From contig CAYMVZ010000027.1 in the NCBI GenBank assembly GCA_964394335.1, positions 1-23,070 of the forward strand: a stretch of DNA of 23,070 bases, given 5' to 3'. Source of the stretch: CAJXCL01 sp964394335. GTDB taxonomy: Bacteria; Nitrospinota; Nitrospinia; CAJXCL01. Of this stretch, positions 7,265 to 15,969 are shown piece by piece. A program made the translations under genes and the position numbers. Each line of letters begins with the position of its first letter. The stretch's first letter is position 1. The notes under the pieces were generated by a model, which saw only the letters and a list, made by a program, of their open reading frames with translations, had not been told where the DNA came from and made no database searches.

Positions 7265-8098
7265 GTGAAGGAATATGTTTTAAGCAATGAAGCCATGATA
7301 AGGGCAGGCTTTTTCTTTGGGATATTTACTACTGTCGCTTTATGGGAGCAAGTGAGTCCGAGAAGGGCGCTGACCGTATCGAAAGGATTAAGGTGGTTCA
7401 ACAATCTGGGAATTGTATTTTTTAACACATTTCTTTTACGCCTCTTGTTTCCTCTTATGGCCGTGGGTGTGGCTGTTATGGCGGAGAAAGGGAGTTGGGG
7501 TGTACTGAATAATGTTGAATTAAACAGCTCCGTTAAATTATTTTTCGCCGTTTTATTTTTAGATTTTGCCATATATATACAGCATGTGATGGTCCATGCG
7601 ATTCCATTGTTATGGCGACTCCATCGCATGCACCATGCGGATTTGGATTATGACGTTACCACCGGTTCCCGCATTCATCCAATAGAAATTATTCTTTCCA
7701 TGGTCATTAAAATGTTTGTTGTTGCCGCTTTGGGATCGCCTCCGGCAGCAGTTGTTATTTTTGAAATCTTGTTAAACGCCACAGCGATGTTTAACCATGG
7801 GAATATATATATTCCTTTAGGCGCTGACCGCATATTGCGACTCCTGATAGTTACTCCTGATATGCACCGGGTTCATCATTCTGTAAAACCAGGCGAAGCT
7901 AACAGTAACTTCGAATTTAATTTTCCTTGGTGGGACAGGCTTTTTGGCACTTATATAGCTCAGCCTGAAGATACTCATCAAAAAATGACTATCGGCCTCA
8001 ATCAATTCAGGGAATCCAAATTCCTTAAATTCCAATGGCTTCTTAAACAGCCTTTTATTGACGAAGTAGGAGAATATCCAATTAATAAGGGGTATTAA
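7265..8098 (+). CDS. Fatty acid hydroxylase / sterol desaturase family membrane protein
   Basis: This 277-residue inner-membrane protein is probably a di-iron oxygenase. Its histidine clusters fit the fatty acid hydroxylase superfamily: QHVMVH with H107 and H111, LHRMHH with H120, H123 and H124, a lone FNH with H178, and MHRVHHS with H201, H204 and H205. Hydrophobic helices lie at about residues 11-30, 45-75, 92-110 and 145-175. Such enzymes hydroxylate or desaturate lipids with O2, which is notable if the host is an anaerobe, so a different chemistry or microaerobic use may apply. The start is GTG at 7265, chosen because the following residues MKEYVLSNEAMIRAGFFFGI match the usual N-terminus of this subgroup. 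An ATG at 7295 is the alternative. The substrate is unknown. No operon partner is evident, since coaX lies convergent to it. Confidence 0.8.
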   Translation: MKEYVLSNEAMIRAGFFFGIFTTVALWEQVSPRRALTVSKGLRWFNNLGIVFFNTFLLRLLFPLMAVGVAVMAEKGSWGVLNNVELNSSVKLFFAVLFLDFAIYIQHVMVHAIPLLWRLHRMHHADLDYDVTTGSRIHPIEIILSMVIKMFVVAALGSPPAAVVIFEILLNATAMFNHGNIYIPLGADRILRLLIVTPDMHRVHHSVKPGEANSNFEFNFPWWDRLFGTYIAQPEDTHQKMTIGLNQFRESKFLKFQWLLKQPFIDEVGEYPINKGY

Positions 8099-8173
8099 CA
8101 AAACGCAATAATTGGTGCCTCATCAGTAAAAGCTTTTACAAGCGGCTATCACGTTATGGGAGTTAGCATCTAA

Positions 8174-8941
8174 TCAATTTTTATTTTTATCATAGATTAT
8201 TTTTAGCCCATCAAGAGTCAGAAGCGGGCAATTTTCCTGTATCAAGGCAGAGTGTTTTGCGATCAGGTCTGCCTGTCCGCCGGTGGAAATGACTTTAGTC
8301 TCTTTTCCGGTTTCTTTTTGTATTTTTATCACAACATTATCCACCAGGCCTACATATCCATGAACAGCTCCTGCCTGTATGCTTTCCGAAGTAGTTTTGC
8401 CAATAAGTGCTGTGGGTGAAATCAGTTCCACCCTTGGCAATTTTGCGGCTTTGTTAAAAAGCGCTTCCATAGATATGGAGATTCCGGGAAAAATCAGTCC
8501 GCCCAGGTAGTCACCTTTTTTAGAAACAACATCAAAGGTAATGGCTGTTCCGAAATCCACAACAATTAACGGTCCTCCAAATTTCTCATATCCTGCCACT
8601 GCGTTAGCGATTCTATCTGCTCCGACGTCTTTTGGATTATCATAAAGTATGGATAAACCGGTTTTGGTGTCATGACCTACAATAAGCGGATTCACTTTAA
8701 AATAGCTATTAGACATCTCTTTTAGAATCGGCAGCAAAGGGGGCACCACGCATGAAATAATGACATCCGTAATTCCGCTGATATCAATATTATTCAGCAG
8801 AAAGAATTCTTTAATCATGATTCCGTATTCGTCAGCAGTTCGGTGCCGCTGTGAGGCCAGGCGCCAATGTACCACAAGCTTATCATCATTAAATAAGCCA
8901 ATAACGGTATTGGTATTTCCTATGTCTATAACCAAAAGCAT
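8174..8941 (-). CDS. coaX: Type III pantothenate kinase
   Basis: This 255-residue cytoplasmic enzyme phosphorylates pantothenate in the first step of coenzyme A synthesis. It has the ASKHA-fold signatures of CoaX: MLLVIDIGNTNTVIGLF at the N-terminus (phosphate-1 loop), DVGADRIANAVAG at about 106-117 (pantothenate site), VVDFGTAITFDVV at about 127-139 (phosphate-2), and GGLIFPGI at about 147-154. The length is typical of the family. The ATG lacks a clear ribosome binding site, a trait shared by several housekeeping genes here. It is transcribed away from nadK, with a 129-base spacer between the two starts. It converges on the hydroxylase gene with a 75-base gap. A BirA domain, often fused or adjacent to CoaX, is absent. 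Confidence 0.95.
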   Translation of the reverse strand: MLLVIDIGNTNTVIGLFNDDKLVVHWRLASQRHRTADEYGIMIKEFFLLNNIDISGITDVIISCVVPPLLPILKEMSNSYFKVNPLIVGHDTKTGLSILYDNPKDVGADRIANAVAGYEKFGGPLIVVDFGTAITFDVVSKKGDYLGGLIFPGISISMEALFNKAAKLPRVELISPTALIGKTTSESIQAGAVHGYVGLVDNVVIKIQKETGKETKVISTGGQADLIAKHSALIQENCPLLTLDGLKIIYDKNKN

Positions 8942-9070
8942 GAGCTTATTATAACGTATAGTGATATTTATCTAAAAACTTCTTTTGATTCACCGCGGAG
9001 ATTGCAGCGCAGAGGTCCCTGATAAAAGCATCTATTCACTTCTTAATTTTTATTGACGTGATTGTAGTAA
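8942..9070. promoter_or_regulatory. Divergent coaX/nadK intergenic region
   Basis: This 129-base spacer must hold promoters for both genes. It also contains the phrase CACCGCGGAGATTGCAGCGC (8992-9011), which resembles boilerplate intergenic repeats of several phyla. I cannot place -35 and -10 boxes reliably. Confidence 0.35.
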
Positions 9071-9943
9071 ATGAATATAGTACGAATTATGCGGAAAGTA
9101 GGGATTATAGCAAAAACACATCTTACCTATCCAACGGAAGTGGTTGTTGATCTAATTGAGTGGCTCGAGAAAAAGAAGATCGAAGTATTTTTTGATAAAG
9201 AGTCTGCAGGCGCAATCGGTTTAGAGTCCAAACAGAACAGGCCTGATATTATTTCTATGGTTGATCTGCTTATTGTTTTAGGTGGCGACGGCACATTGCT
9301 CAGTGTAGCTCGTTTGGTCGCAGGTAAACCAGTGCCTGTAATGGGAGTAAATATGGGTAACCTTGGTTTTTTAACTGAGATTACTCGTGATGAAATTTAT
9401 AGTGTACTGGAAAAAGTTTTAGAAGGGGATTTTAAAACAGAAGAGAGATTATTGCTTGACATTAGAGTATTACGAAAGAGCGAAAAGATTGCCGAACATA
9501 AAGTGCTAAATGATATTGTGGTCAATAAAGGAGTTTTAGCGAGAATTGTTGACCTTGAGGTAAAAGTCAATAATCAATTTGTTACTTCTTACAGATCAGA
9601 CGGCCTGATTATCAGCACCCCTACCGGCTCCACCGCTTATTCACTTGCAGCCGGAGGTCCTATTGTTTACCCGACCCTTCACGCTCTGATATTAGCTCCA
9701 ATCTGTCCTTTTAACCTGACTCACCGGCCTATAATAATTCCTGATGATGTGTCTATTGAGGTTCAACTGGCTACAGATCATGCAGATGTTCATATTACTT
9801 TAGACGGACAGGTTGGTTTGGGTATGAAGTATAGAGATGTTATAGAAATCAGGCGTTCCAAGGACAGCATCAAGCTAATTAAGGCACCGGATAAAAACCA
9901 TTATGAAGTTCTTAGAAAAAAATTAAAATGGGGTGAAAGATAA
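9071..9943 (+). CDS. nadK: NAD kinase
   Basis: This 290-residue cytoplasmic enzyme makes NADP from NAD and ATP or polyphosphate. Diagnostic motifs are present in order: GGDGTLL at 71-77 with the catalytic Asp, NMGNLGFLTE at about 94-103, LNDIVVNKG at about 147-154, and SDGLIISTPTGSTAYSLAAG at about 176-195. The C-terminal DGQ motif (LDGQVGLG) is also present. Length and order are typical. The ATG at 9071 is kept, but an ATG at 9089 (MRKVGIIAKT) would match the usual family N-terminus more closely. Neither has a good ribosome binding site. recN follows after 123 bases on the same strand. The nadK-recN adjacency is known from Escherichia coli and other bacteria, so co-transcription is plausible. 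Confidence 0.95.
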   Translation: MNIVRIMRKVGIIAKTHLTYPTEVVVDLIEWLEKKKIEVFFDKESAGAIGLESKQNRPDIISMVDLLIVLGGDGTLLSVARLVAGKPVPVMGVNMGNLGFLTEITRDEIYSVLEKVLEGDFKTEERLLLDIRVLRKSEKIAEHKVLNDIVVNKGVLARIVDLEVKVNNQFVTSYRSDGLIISTPTGSTAYSLAAGGPIVYPTLHALILAPICPFNLTHRPIIIPDDVSIEVQLATDHADVHITLDGQVGLGMKYRDVIEIRRSKDSIKLIKAPDKNHYEVLRKKLKWGER

Positions 9944-10066
9944 AAAGCAGAGATCGGTAGCCTGTGTTTAGGGATCAGGGATCAGGTGACAGTGGTCAGA
10001 TAATAATAATCAATCATCTGCGAAAATCTGCGTCCAAATTAATTTTACTTCCTAACTTGCGAATTT

Positions 10067-11770
10067 ATGTTATTGGAATTACATATCAAAGACTTTGCTA
10101 TTATCCATGATTTGCGAGTTCAATTCGATGAGAGTTTGAATATCCTTACGGGAGAGACAGGGGCAGGCAAATCAATAGTTGTAGGAGCGTTAGGTCTCCT
10201 TTTAGGTGAGAGAGCGGATACGGACTTTATTCGCACCGGTCAAGATACTGCATCAGTGGAAGGTTTATTTGATTGTGAAAACTACAGAGGTATTTTTTCT
10301 TTACTGGAACAGACTGGAATCGAACTCAATAAAGATCAATTGCTTTTAAAAAGAACTATTTCACGTTCCGGACGAAACAAGATTTATATCAATGGAAGTT
10401 TATCTACACTTGCGATGTTAAAAGAAATCGGAAACAGACTGGTAGATATCCATGGTCAGCATCAGCATCAATTGCTGTTACATCCTGAGAATCATATTGA
10501 GGTTTACGATTCTTTCAATAAACTGTCTCCTATTCGTGACAAATATAAGGAGCTTTATGTAAAGTTGCAAAAGTCTCAAACAGAATTAAACGCTTTGCAA
10601 AAAAATGAAAGAGAAAATTTACAAAAAAAAGACCTTTTTGAATTTCAAATGAAAGAAATTGACGATGCCCGTTTGATGGAAGCTGAAGATGATGATTTAA
10701 AAAAAGAAAGGGTTATCCTGCAAAATGCTGATAAGCTTTATCAAACATCTAACCAGTCATATGAGGCGCTTTATTCTTCTGATAATTCAGTTATTGAAGG
10801 TTTGAACAGAGTGTTGGAGGAGTTGTCCTCTATTGCCGAATATGATGACTCAATAAAAAAGATACTGGAGGAGGTAAAGCCGTCTCTCTTTTTGTTAGAA
10901 GAATCGTCCAACGCCTTAAGAAATTACTCCGGGCAAATAGAAATTAACCCTGAAAAATTAGGTGAGATTGAGGACAGGCTTGTTGAAATAAATGAGTTAA
11001 AAAGGAAATACGGGAATACTTTAAAAGAAATATTAGCCTATCGGAAAAAAATCGAAAAGGAATACAATGCTATTGCTTACAGCAATGAGACTTTAGAAAA
11101 GTTAAATAAGGGAATTAGCATTATGAAAAAGGATTTGGCAAAAACTGCCGTTGGCCTCGCGGAAAATAGAGAAAATATTGTTGAAAAGTTTGAATCCATG
11201 ATGGAAAACGAACTGCGGCAATTGAGCATGGACGGTGTCATGTTTAAAGTAAACTTTTCTTATAAAAAAGATGAAAGCAGCTTTATAAAGTATCGAGGTA
11301 TGCAGGTTTCTTTTTCTGAGAATGGCATTGGCACACTTGAATTTTTGATATCACCCAATCCGGGAGAAGAACCCCGGCCATTAGCGAAAATAGCTTCAGG
11401 CGGAGAATTATCCAGGATCATGTTATCTCTTAAAAATTTACTTGCTGCTCAAGACACGGTTCCAATCATGATTTTTGATGAGGTAGACAGCGGAATAGGC
11501 GGCAAGGTAGCGGAAACCGTCGGGCTTAAATTGAAAAGGATTTCGGAAAACAAGCAGGTTTTTTGCATTACTCACCTAACACAAATTGCCAGTCTAAAAG
11601 GGGCGCATTACCGCATAGAAAAAGAAGTTGTAAAAGGCAGATCGGTTACAATCATTCGCAGATTAAGTAATAGTGAAAGAGTGGATGAGATAGCCCGGAT
11701 GTCAGGTGGAGAAAGCATCACTCAGGTTACCCGCGAACATGCAAAGGAAATGTTGAGTGCCCAGCCCTGA
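10067..11770 (+). CDS. recN: DNA repair protein RecN
   Basis: This 567-residue SMC-like ATPase acts early in double-strand break repair on the nucleoid. The N-terminal half-domain begins LLELHIKDFAIIHDL and carries Walker A GETGAGKS at 29-36. The centre, about residues 155-370, is charged and helical (many Glu/Lys), fitting the antiparallel coiled coil. The C-terminal half has the ABC signature ASGGELSR at 443-450, Walker B IMIFDEVDSGIGG with Asp471 and Glu472, and the ITHLTQIAS switch segment. The QHQHQLLLHPENH segment near 130 is also typical. The length agrees with the family (about 550-570). No SOS box can be recognised upstream. The spacer at 9944-10066 contains the phrase ATCTGCGAAAATCTGCGTC, a common intergenic repeat type. 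Nothing suggests truncation. Confidence 0.96.
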   Translation: MLLELHIKDFAIIHDLRVQFDESLNILTGETGAGKSIVVGALGLLLGERADTDFIRTGQDTASVEGLFDCENYRGIFSLLEQTGIELNKDQLLLKRTISRSGRNKIYINGSLSTLAMLKEIGNRLVDIHGQHQHQLLLHPENHIEVYDSFNKLSPIRDKYKELYVKLQKSQTELNALQKNERENLQKKDLFEFQMKEIDDARLMEAEDDDLKKERVILQNADKLYQTSNQSYEALYSSDNSVIEGLNRVLEELSSIAEYDDSIKKILEEVKPSLFLLEESSNALRNYSGQIEINPEKLGEIEDRLVEINELKRKYGNTLKEILAYRKKIEKEYNAIAYSNETLEKLNKGISIMKKDLAKTAVGLAENRENIVEKFESMMENELRQLSMDGVMFKVNFSYKKDESSFIKYRGMQVSFSENGIGTLEFLISPNPGEEPRPLAKIASGGELSRIMLSLKNLLAAQDTVPIMIFDEVDSGIGGKVAETVGLKLKRISENKQVFCITHLTQIASLKGAHYRIEKEVVKGRSVTIIRRLSNSERVDEIARMSGGESITQVTREHAKEMLSAQP

Positions 11771-11869
11771 CCATTTATGATTGTTGATTTTAGATTGTCG
11801 ATTGGGGTTAGGAAAACAACAGTCAAAGAAAAAAAATCATCAACCGCCGATTGTCAATAGGCCTCCTTG

Positions 11870-13078
11870 TTACCTCCAGACATGTTCCAAAAGATCAAGG
11901 TAATCGGAGAGCAGACGCGTGATGAGGAATTTTTCTCTTGTAATCTCTTTTCCCTGTTTTCCCATTTCCTTTCCCATTTCCTTATCTTTGAGAATTTTTA
12001 TAATTCTATCTGCAAAACCTTCTATATCATCCGGTTCTAACAAAAAGCCGTTGACACCGTCTTTTATCTGAAGCGGGATACCTCCCACTTTAGAAGCTAC
12101 AACCGGAGTTCCTTTCCACATCGCTTCGGTCACAGCCAGACAGAAGCCTTCCTTAATAGATTTCTGGATGACGACAGCGGCCTTTCGCTGAAGGGCATTT
12201 ACAAGGTAATTGTTTTCCAGCAACAGTAAAATGACGTCGTCGTTGGTTGAATATTGTTTGACAGATTTTTGAACTGCCTGGAACAGCTTGCCTCCTTCAG
12301 GGTCGTCTGTAGCAATATTGCCGCAAAGCACCAGCCGGCAATCTACCTCTTCTTTTACGCGAGCCCATACTTTTATTACCCCTTCCGGGTCTTTCCATTT
12401 GTCAAATCGTGAAACTTGTACTATGTAGGGCTTATCTGTCTTAACACCGAACTTTCTAAGATATTTGCAAGTTTCATCTTCTGTAATGTCCATATTTTTC
12501 GGAGTTATCGGATCTATGGCAGGAACAATGATTCTTTGTTCTACGGGAATGTCATCTTTTTTGTAGGACTCGTGGGAGAGTAGCATGAGGTCGTACCGGA
12601 GTATAAAATCGGAGAGGAAGTCCCACAAAGTTTTATCCGGATTAGAAAAATCCACATGGCATCTCCATACCCATGGCTGTGCCTTTTTGTAGAACTTGAT
12701 CATAGGCAGTGGCTGTGGATCATGAATAATTATGCAATCGTGACTCAGATGGGTGTACGCCGCGAAGTCAATATTTGTCTGTATATAGATTCTTTCCTTA
12801 TTCCTTGTGAAGTGTACTGGATCCCCCTGCAATCCGTTGTGAAATTTCTTGGTAATGTTAAAAAAGTCAGGGTTTCCGTGGAGGACTCTCCAACCCGCGC
12901 TAAGGCCTACATCGTTCATAAGAGGAACGAGACTGCTCAATATTTCAGCGACACCTCCTCCCTGGTTGGTAGAATTTACATGTACTACCCTTTTCCCAAG
13001 CAGCTTTCTTGCTTTTTTGTGGATGGTTCCTATGGCATTGACTCCTACTACATCTTTATAATCTTCCAGAGTTCGCAT
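11870..13078 (-). CDS. treT: GT4 family trehalose synthase (TreT-like)
   Basis: This 402-residue GT-B glycosyltransferase probably joins NDP-glucose and glucose to make trehalose in the cytoplasm. The N-terminal domain has VVHVNSTNQGGGVAEILSSL (about 31-50), the pattern seen in TreT enzymes of Thermococcales and Thermotoga. HDPQPLPMI follows at 119-127. The C-terminal domain has VSRFDKWKDPEGVI (222-235) and the donor-site E-x7-E motif with E310 and E318 inside KEGFCLAVTEAMWKGTPVVASKVGG. The ATG at 13078 is supported by AAGGAGG about nine bases upstream. It lies 85 bases downstream of the fused otsA-otsB gene on the same strand, so one transcript is likely. A reverse, trehalose-cleaving role or another disaccharide product cannot be excluded. 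The symbol is by motif likeness only. Confidence 0.8.
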   Translation of the reverse strand: MRTLEDYKDVVGVNAIGTIHKKARKLLGKRVVHVNSTNQGGGVAEILSSLVPLMNDVGLSAGWRVLHGNPDFFNITKKFHNGLQGDPVHFTRNKERIYIQTNIDFAAYTHLSHDCIIIHDPQPLPMIKFYKKAQPWVWRCHVDFSNPDKTLWDFLSDFILRYDLMLLSHESYKKDDIPVEQRIIVPAIDPITPKNMDITEDETCKYLRKFGVKTDKPYIVQVSRFDKWKDPEGVIKVWARVKEEVDCRLVLCGNIATDDPEGGKLFQAVQKSVKQYSTNDDVILLLLENNYLVNALQRKAAVVIQKSIKEGFCLAVTEAMWKGTPVVASKVGGIPLQIKDGVNGFLLEPDDIEGFADRIIKILKDKEMGKEMGKQGKEITREKFLITRLLSDYLDLLEHVWR

Positions 13079-13163
13079 ACCTTTATTCCTCCTTGGTTGC
13101 TGACGTGTGTTGTTGAAAAAAAATTACAACATGCTAACATTTATTTGCTTTAAATTCACTAAA

Positions 13164-15344
13164 TCAGTCCACAAGTTTTTTAAGAAGATAAATTACTTCC
13201 AGAGGTGATTTGATATTGTACTTGGCGCAAGTCGGATGTAACCCTACTTTAATGGAATACGCACTCTCCGGCATTACAGAGAACATATCTTCGTCAGTCA
13301 CGTCGTCACCCACTGACAGAATGAAATCCCAATTATTTTTTGAAAGCCACTTCAATACCGCATGTCCTTTATTTATTTCGGAATTTTTAATGTCTATTAC
13401 CTTATGTCCCTCAAGAACTTGAAGATTTTTATTACTTGTTAGACCAAGGAGGTTATCTTTAAGTTCGCTGACTCTTACGGAGCCAATCTCTGGATCTACC
13501 CTCCTGTAATGAAAGACTAAAGAAAATTCTTTTTCTTCAATAAAAGAACCGGGGGTTCGGTCTACGTGAAGTTCAAGAATTTCCTTGATTTCATCTTTCC
13601 AGTCGTTTTTTAAAGGTTCCAGCATTACCCATGATTCTTGTTTTTTTCTCATCCAAACACCGTGTTCAGATATAATGTTTAAATTTAGGTGACCGAACCA
13701 TTTATTTAATGTTTCTTTTTCCCGTCCACTTATCAACACCACTTCGTTTTTTTTGTTAGATGATAAAGATTCCAGCAGCCCTAAAACTTCATTATTCGGC
13801 TTTGCGTTTTCTGGTCTCTCGAAGAACTGAGTAAGGGTTCCGTCGTAATCTAAAAAGAAAAGGCAGCGAGAGCTTCTTTTGTAGTTTATTTTGAGTTTCT
13901 CAGCCTCTTCTATTTTAAGTACGCGTGTATGTGTTTCTCTCTGCAAGATTTTAGTAGATTTTAACTTGCCGACGAAGTCTTCCGCCCATTTAACCACATT
14001 GTAGCGCTCTATGCGTTTTTGCATAATCCTGGTTTTTTCAATTCTTTCAAGCCCCGGCATTTCAAGGGCCTTTTTTATGGCATCGGCCATCTCTTCATTG
14101 TTATTTGGGTTAACTATCAGGGCTTCGCCGAGCTCTTTAGCCGCTCCGGTCATCTCACTGAGGATCAGGACGCCGTTCCCGTCAGTTTTAGTCGCTATGT
14201 ATTCCTTGGCTATGAGGTTCATCCCGTCCCTTAAAGGAGTTACAAGGGAGATATCAGCTATGTTGTAAAGCGCAGTCAGGGGTGCGTAGGGAAGAAATTT
14301 ATACAGGTAATGGATGGGAATCCAGCCTATTGTCCCGTGTTTACCGTTTATTTTGCCTATGAGTTCGTCCACCTGACTTTTTAGCATTTTATATTGTGTT
14401 ACCTGTGAACGTGACGGCACAGCAACAAGAATGCATACCACTTTTTCTTTGTATTCCGGGTTTTTTTCCAGGAAAGTATTGAAACCTTCCAAGCGTTCTA
14501 TTATGCCTTTTGTGTAATCAAGGCGGTCTATGGACAAGATTACCTGGTACTTGCCAACATCCTTTTTCAGTTTTTCTATCTCTTTTTCTACTTTCGGATC
14601 TTCTCTCGACTCATAATAGCGCTTGAACTCTATTCCCAGCGGGAAAGTATCCACCTTGATAACTCGATCATGAGAGTGAATTTGACCCATATCTTGCTCA
14701 TATCCTAAAAGGCGCTGTGAACTTTTCAGAAAATTAAGAGCATAATCATAGGTATGAAAACCGATCAGGTCGGACCCGATAAGACCCTCAAGTAATTCAT
14801 TGCGCCATGGTAAAATGCGGAAAAGCTCGAAAGAGGGAAAAGGAATGTGAAGAAAAAAACCAATGGTGGCATCCGGTAATTTTTCCCTGAGGAGTTTAGG
14901 CAATAGCATTAATTGATAATCGTGTATCCATATGACGTCCTCTTCTTTTGCGATTGTTAACACTTCTTCACAAAAGAGCTCATTAATACGTTTATAAGAT
15001 TTCCAGAAGTTTTCTTTATATACAGTATGCTGGGGAAAATAGTGAAATAGAGGCCAAATAGTATTATTGCAAAACCCGGAATAATAATTATCAAAATCCC
15101 GTTTGGGAAGAAATACTGGATGGCAGTTGAATTCTGATATAAGTCTTTTTCTAATTTCCTCCTTGTTTTTTTCAATTTTATCGCTATCAATGCCTGGCCA
15201 GCCTACCCATATACTTTCATACGTTTTGTAAAAAGATGCAATACCGGTGGCCAGACCACCAGCGCCTTGCTGAAAACTGAGCCCTCCTTTCCTTCTTTCC
15301 ATGCTCACAGGTAGTCTGTTTGAAACTATGATTAATTTGCTCAT
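13164..15344 (-). CDS. otsAB: Bifunctional trehalose-6-phosphate synthase/phosphatase
   Basis: This 726-residue fusion carries out both steps of the OtsA-OtsB route in the cytoplasm. Residues 1-465 are a GT20 synthase: SNRLPVSMERRKGG, SIWVGWPG, HDYQLMLLP, FFLHIPFPSFELFRILPWR, LIGFHTYDYA, SIDRLDYTKGI and RDGMNLIAKEYIA are all present in order. Residues 490-726 are a HAD phosphatase: FLDYDGTLTQF with nucleophile Asp499 and Asp501, LISGREKE, SEHGVWMR and SVGDDVTDEDMF. All catalytic landmarks of both halves are visible, so both activities are likely. The substrates are UDP-glucose (or ADP-glucose) and glucose 6-phosphate. It is first in a two-gene minus-strand unit with the TreT-like gene. Its start lacks a clear ribosome binding site. 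galU, 1.3 kb away and divergent, could supply the donor. Confidence 0.93.
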   Translation of the reverse strand: MSKLIIVSNRLPVSMERRKGGLSFQQGAGGLATGIASFYKTYESIWVGWPGIDSDKIEKNKEEIRKRLISEFNCHPVFLPKRDFDNYYSGFCNNTIWPLFHYFPQHTVYKENFWKSYKRINELFCEEVLTIAKEEDVIWIHDYQLMLLPKLLREKLPDATIGFFLHIPFPSFELFRILPWRNELLEGLIGSDLIGFHTYDYALNFLKSSQRLLGYEQDMGQIHSHDRVIKVDTFPLGIEFKRYYESREDPKVEKEIEKLKKDVGKYQVILSIDRLDYTKGIIERLEGFNTFLEKNPEYKEKVVCILVAVPSRSQVTQYKMLKSQVDELIGKINGKHGTIGWIPIHYLYKFLPYAPLTALYNIADISLVTPLRDGMNLIAKEYIATKTDGNGVLILSEMTGAAKELGEALIVNPNNNEEMADAIKKALEMPGLERIEKTRIMQKRIERYNVVKWAEDFVGKLKSTKILQRETHTRVLKIEEAEKLKINYKRSSRCLFFLDYDGTLTQFFERPENAKPNNEVLGLLESLSSNKKNEVVLISGREKETLNKWFGHLNLNIISEHGVWMRKKQESWVMLEPLKNDWKDEIKEILELHVDRTPGSFIEEKEFSLVFHYRRVDPEIGSVRVSELKDNLLGLTSNKNLQVLEGHKVIDIKNSEINKGHAVLKWLSKNNWDFILSVGDDVTDEDMFSVMPESAYSIKVGLHPTCAKYNIKSPLEVIYLLKKLVD

Positions 15345-15430
15345 TTTAATAGTGCTTTATACTGGTACTCTTAAAAATCTTCCTTTTTTAGAAAGTTTTT
15401 TGCAACCCGATGGGTTAGGCTGTCCGAAAA

Positions 15431-15512
15431 TGTCATTCTGAGGCTTTACCTGAAGAATTTCCCGTCTGTAACTTGTTGAACTTATGTGATTCTTCGCTTC
15501 GCTCAGAATACA
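15431..15512 (-). repeat. Family 4 palindromic pieces (two)
   Basis: Positions 15431-15458 read TGTCATTCTGAGGCTTTACC and onward to TGAAGAAT, matching 7112-7140 in inverse. Positions 15487-15512 read GTGATTCTTCGCTTCGCTCA followed by GAATAC, a further arm of the same type. A palindromic relative (TTGTCATACTGAG to TATCAGGGTGACAA) is at 19288-19324. Confidence 0.65.
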
Positions 15513-15700
15513 ACTAAAGGGTTCTCCGTTTTATTCTGAAGATCCTGTACTAAACGTAGTCGAGGGACGCACAATAACTGAAGAATCTCTTTTTTACAAC
15601 ATTTAGGTGAATTACTATAATAGTTAATTTTAGCCCAAAATAAAAGTAAAAAGGAGAAGATCAATTTTGAATGTTCTATTGACAATTGATTGAACATGCA

Positions 15701-15768
15701 TAGCGAACGTATTCCCCGTGGTCTTGTTCTTTATCATCGTGTAGAGGGCTTGCTGTAGGGAGCTTCAA
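15701..15768 (-). repeat. Dispersed repeat family 1, inverted copy G
   Basis: The reverse complement reads TTGAAGCTCCCTACAGCAAG at the start and ACGGGGAATACGTTCGCTA at the end. It therefore shares the head of copies B and F and the tail of copy D. Confidence 0.7.
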
Positions 15769-15840
15769 ATCTGGTGTCATTTTTATTGACAAGATCAACT
15801 GGATTAACCGGATTCCTTTTGAGTTCATCGAACATGTCAC

Positions 15841-15876
15841 TAAGCTTCGAGGAATGTACTCGCTAAACACTTTCAA
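15841..15876 (+). repeat. Dispersed repeat family 1, partial copy E
   Basis: It holds AGGAATGTACTCGCTAAACA followed by CTTTCAA. With copy G on the opposite strand, the pair bounds about 175 bases as an imperfect inverted repeat (AGCGAACGTATTCCCC against AGCGAGTACATTCCTC). Confidence 0.7.
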
Positions 15877-15969
15877 TCATGGTAAATTATTCGTTTAGTT
15901 GTTTGAAGATATCCCTGTGCTTCATTCAGCATACACATAAAAACACAGGGGTTAATGAAAGGAACAAAC

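Larger units (their letters stand above)
15345..15969. other. Repeat-rich non-coding stretch
   Basis: No credible gene is seen in about 620 bases. It holds family 4 palindromic pieces at 15431-15458 and 15487-15512, an inverted family 1 copy at 15701-15768, and a forward family 1 end at 15841-15876. Promoters for otsAB (minus) and the SLOG-like gene (plus) must lie at the two ends. Short open frames on the minus strand here cover the repeats and are not credible. Confidence 0.6.

Noticed and set aside
15345..15969. tRNA gene or small protein genes in the long spacer
   Set aside because: No cloverleaf with a T-loop GTTCGANTC-like motif was found, and the short minus-strand frames simply cover repeats.
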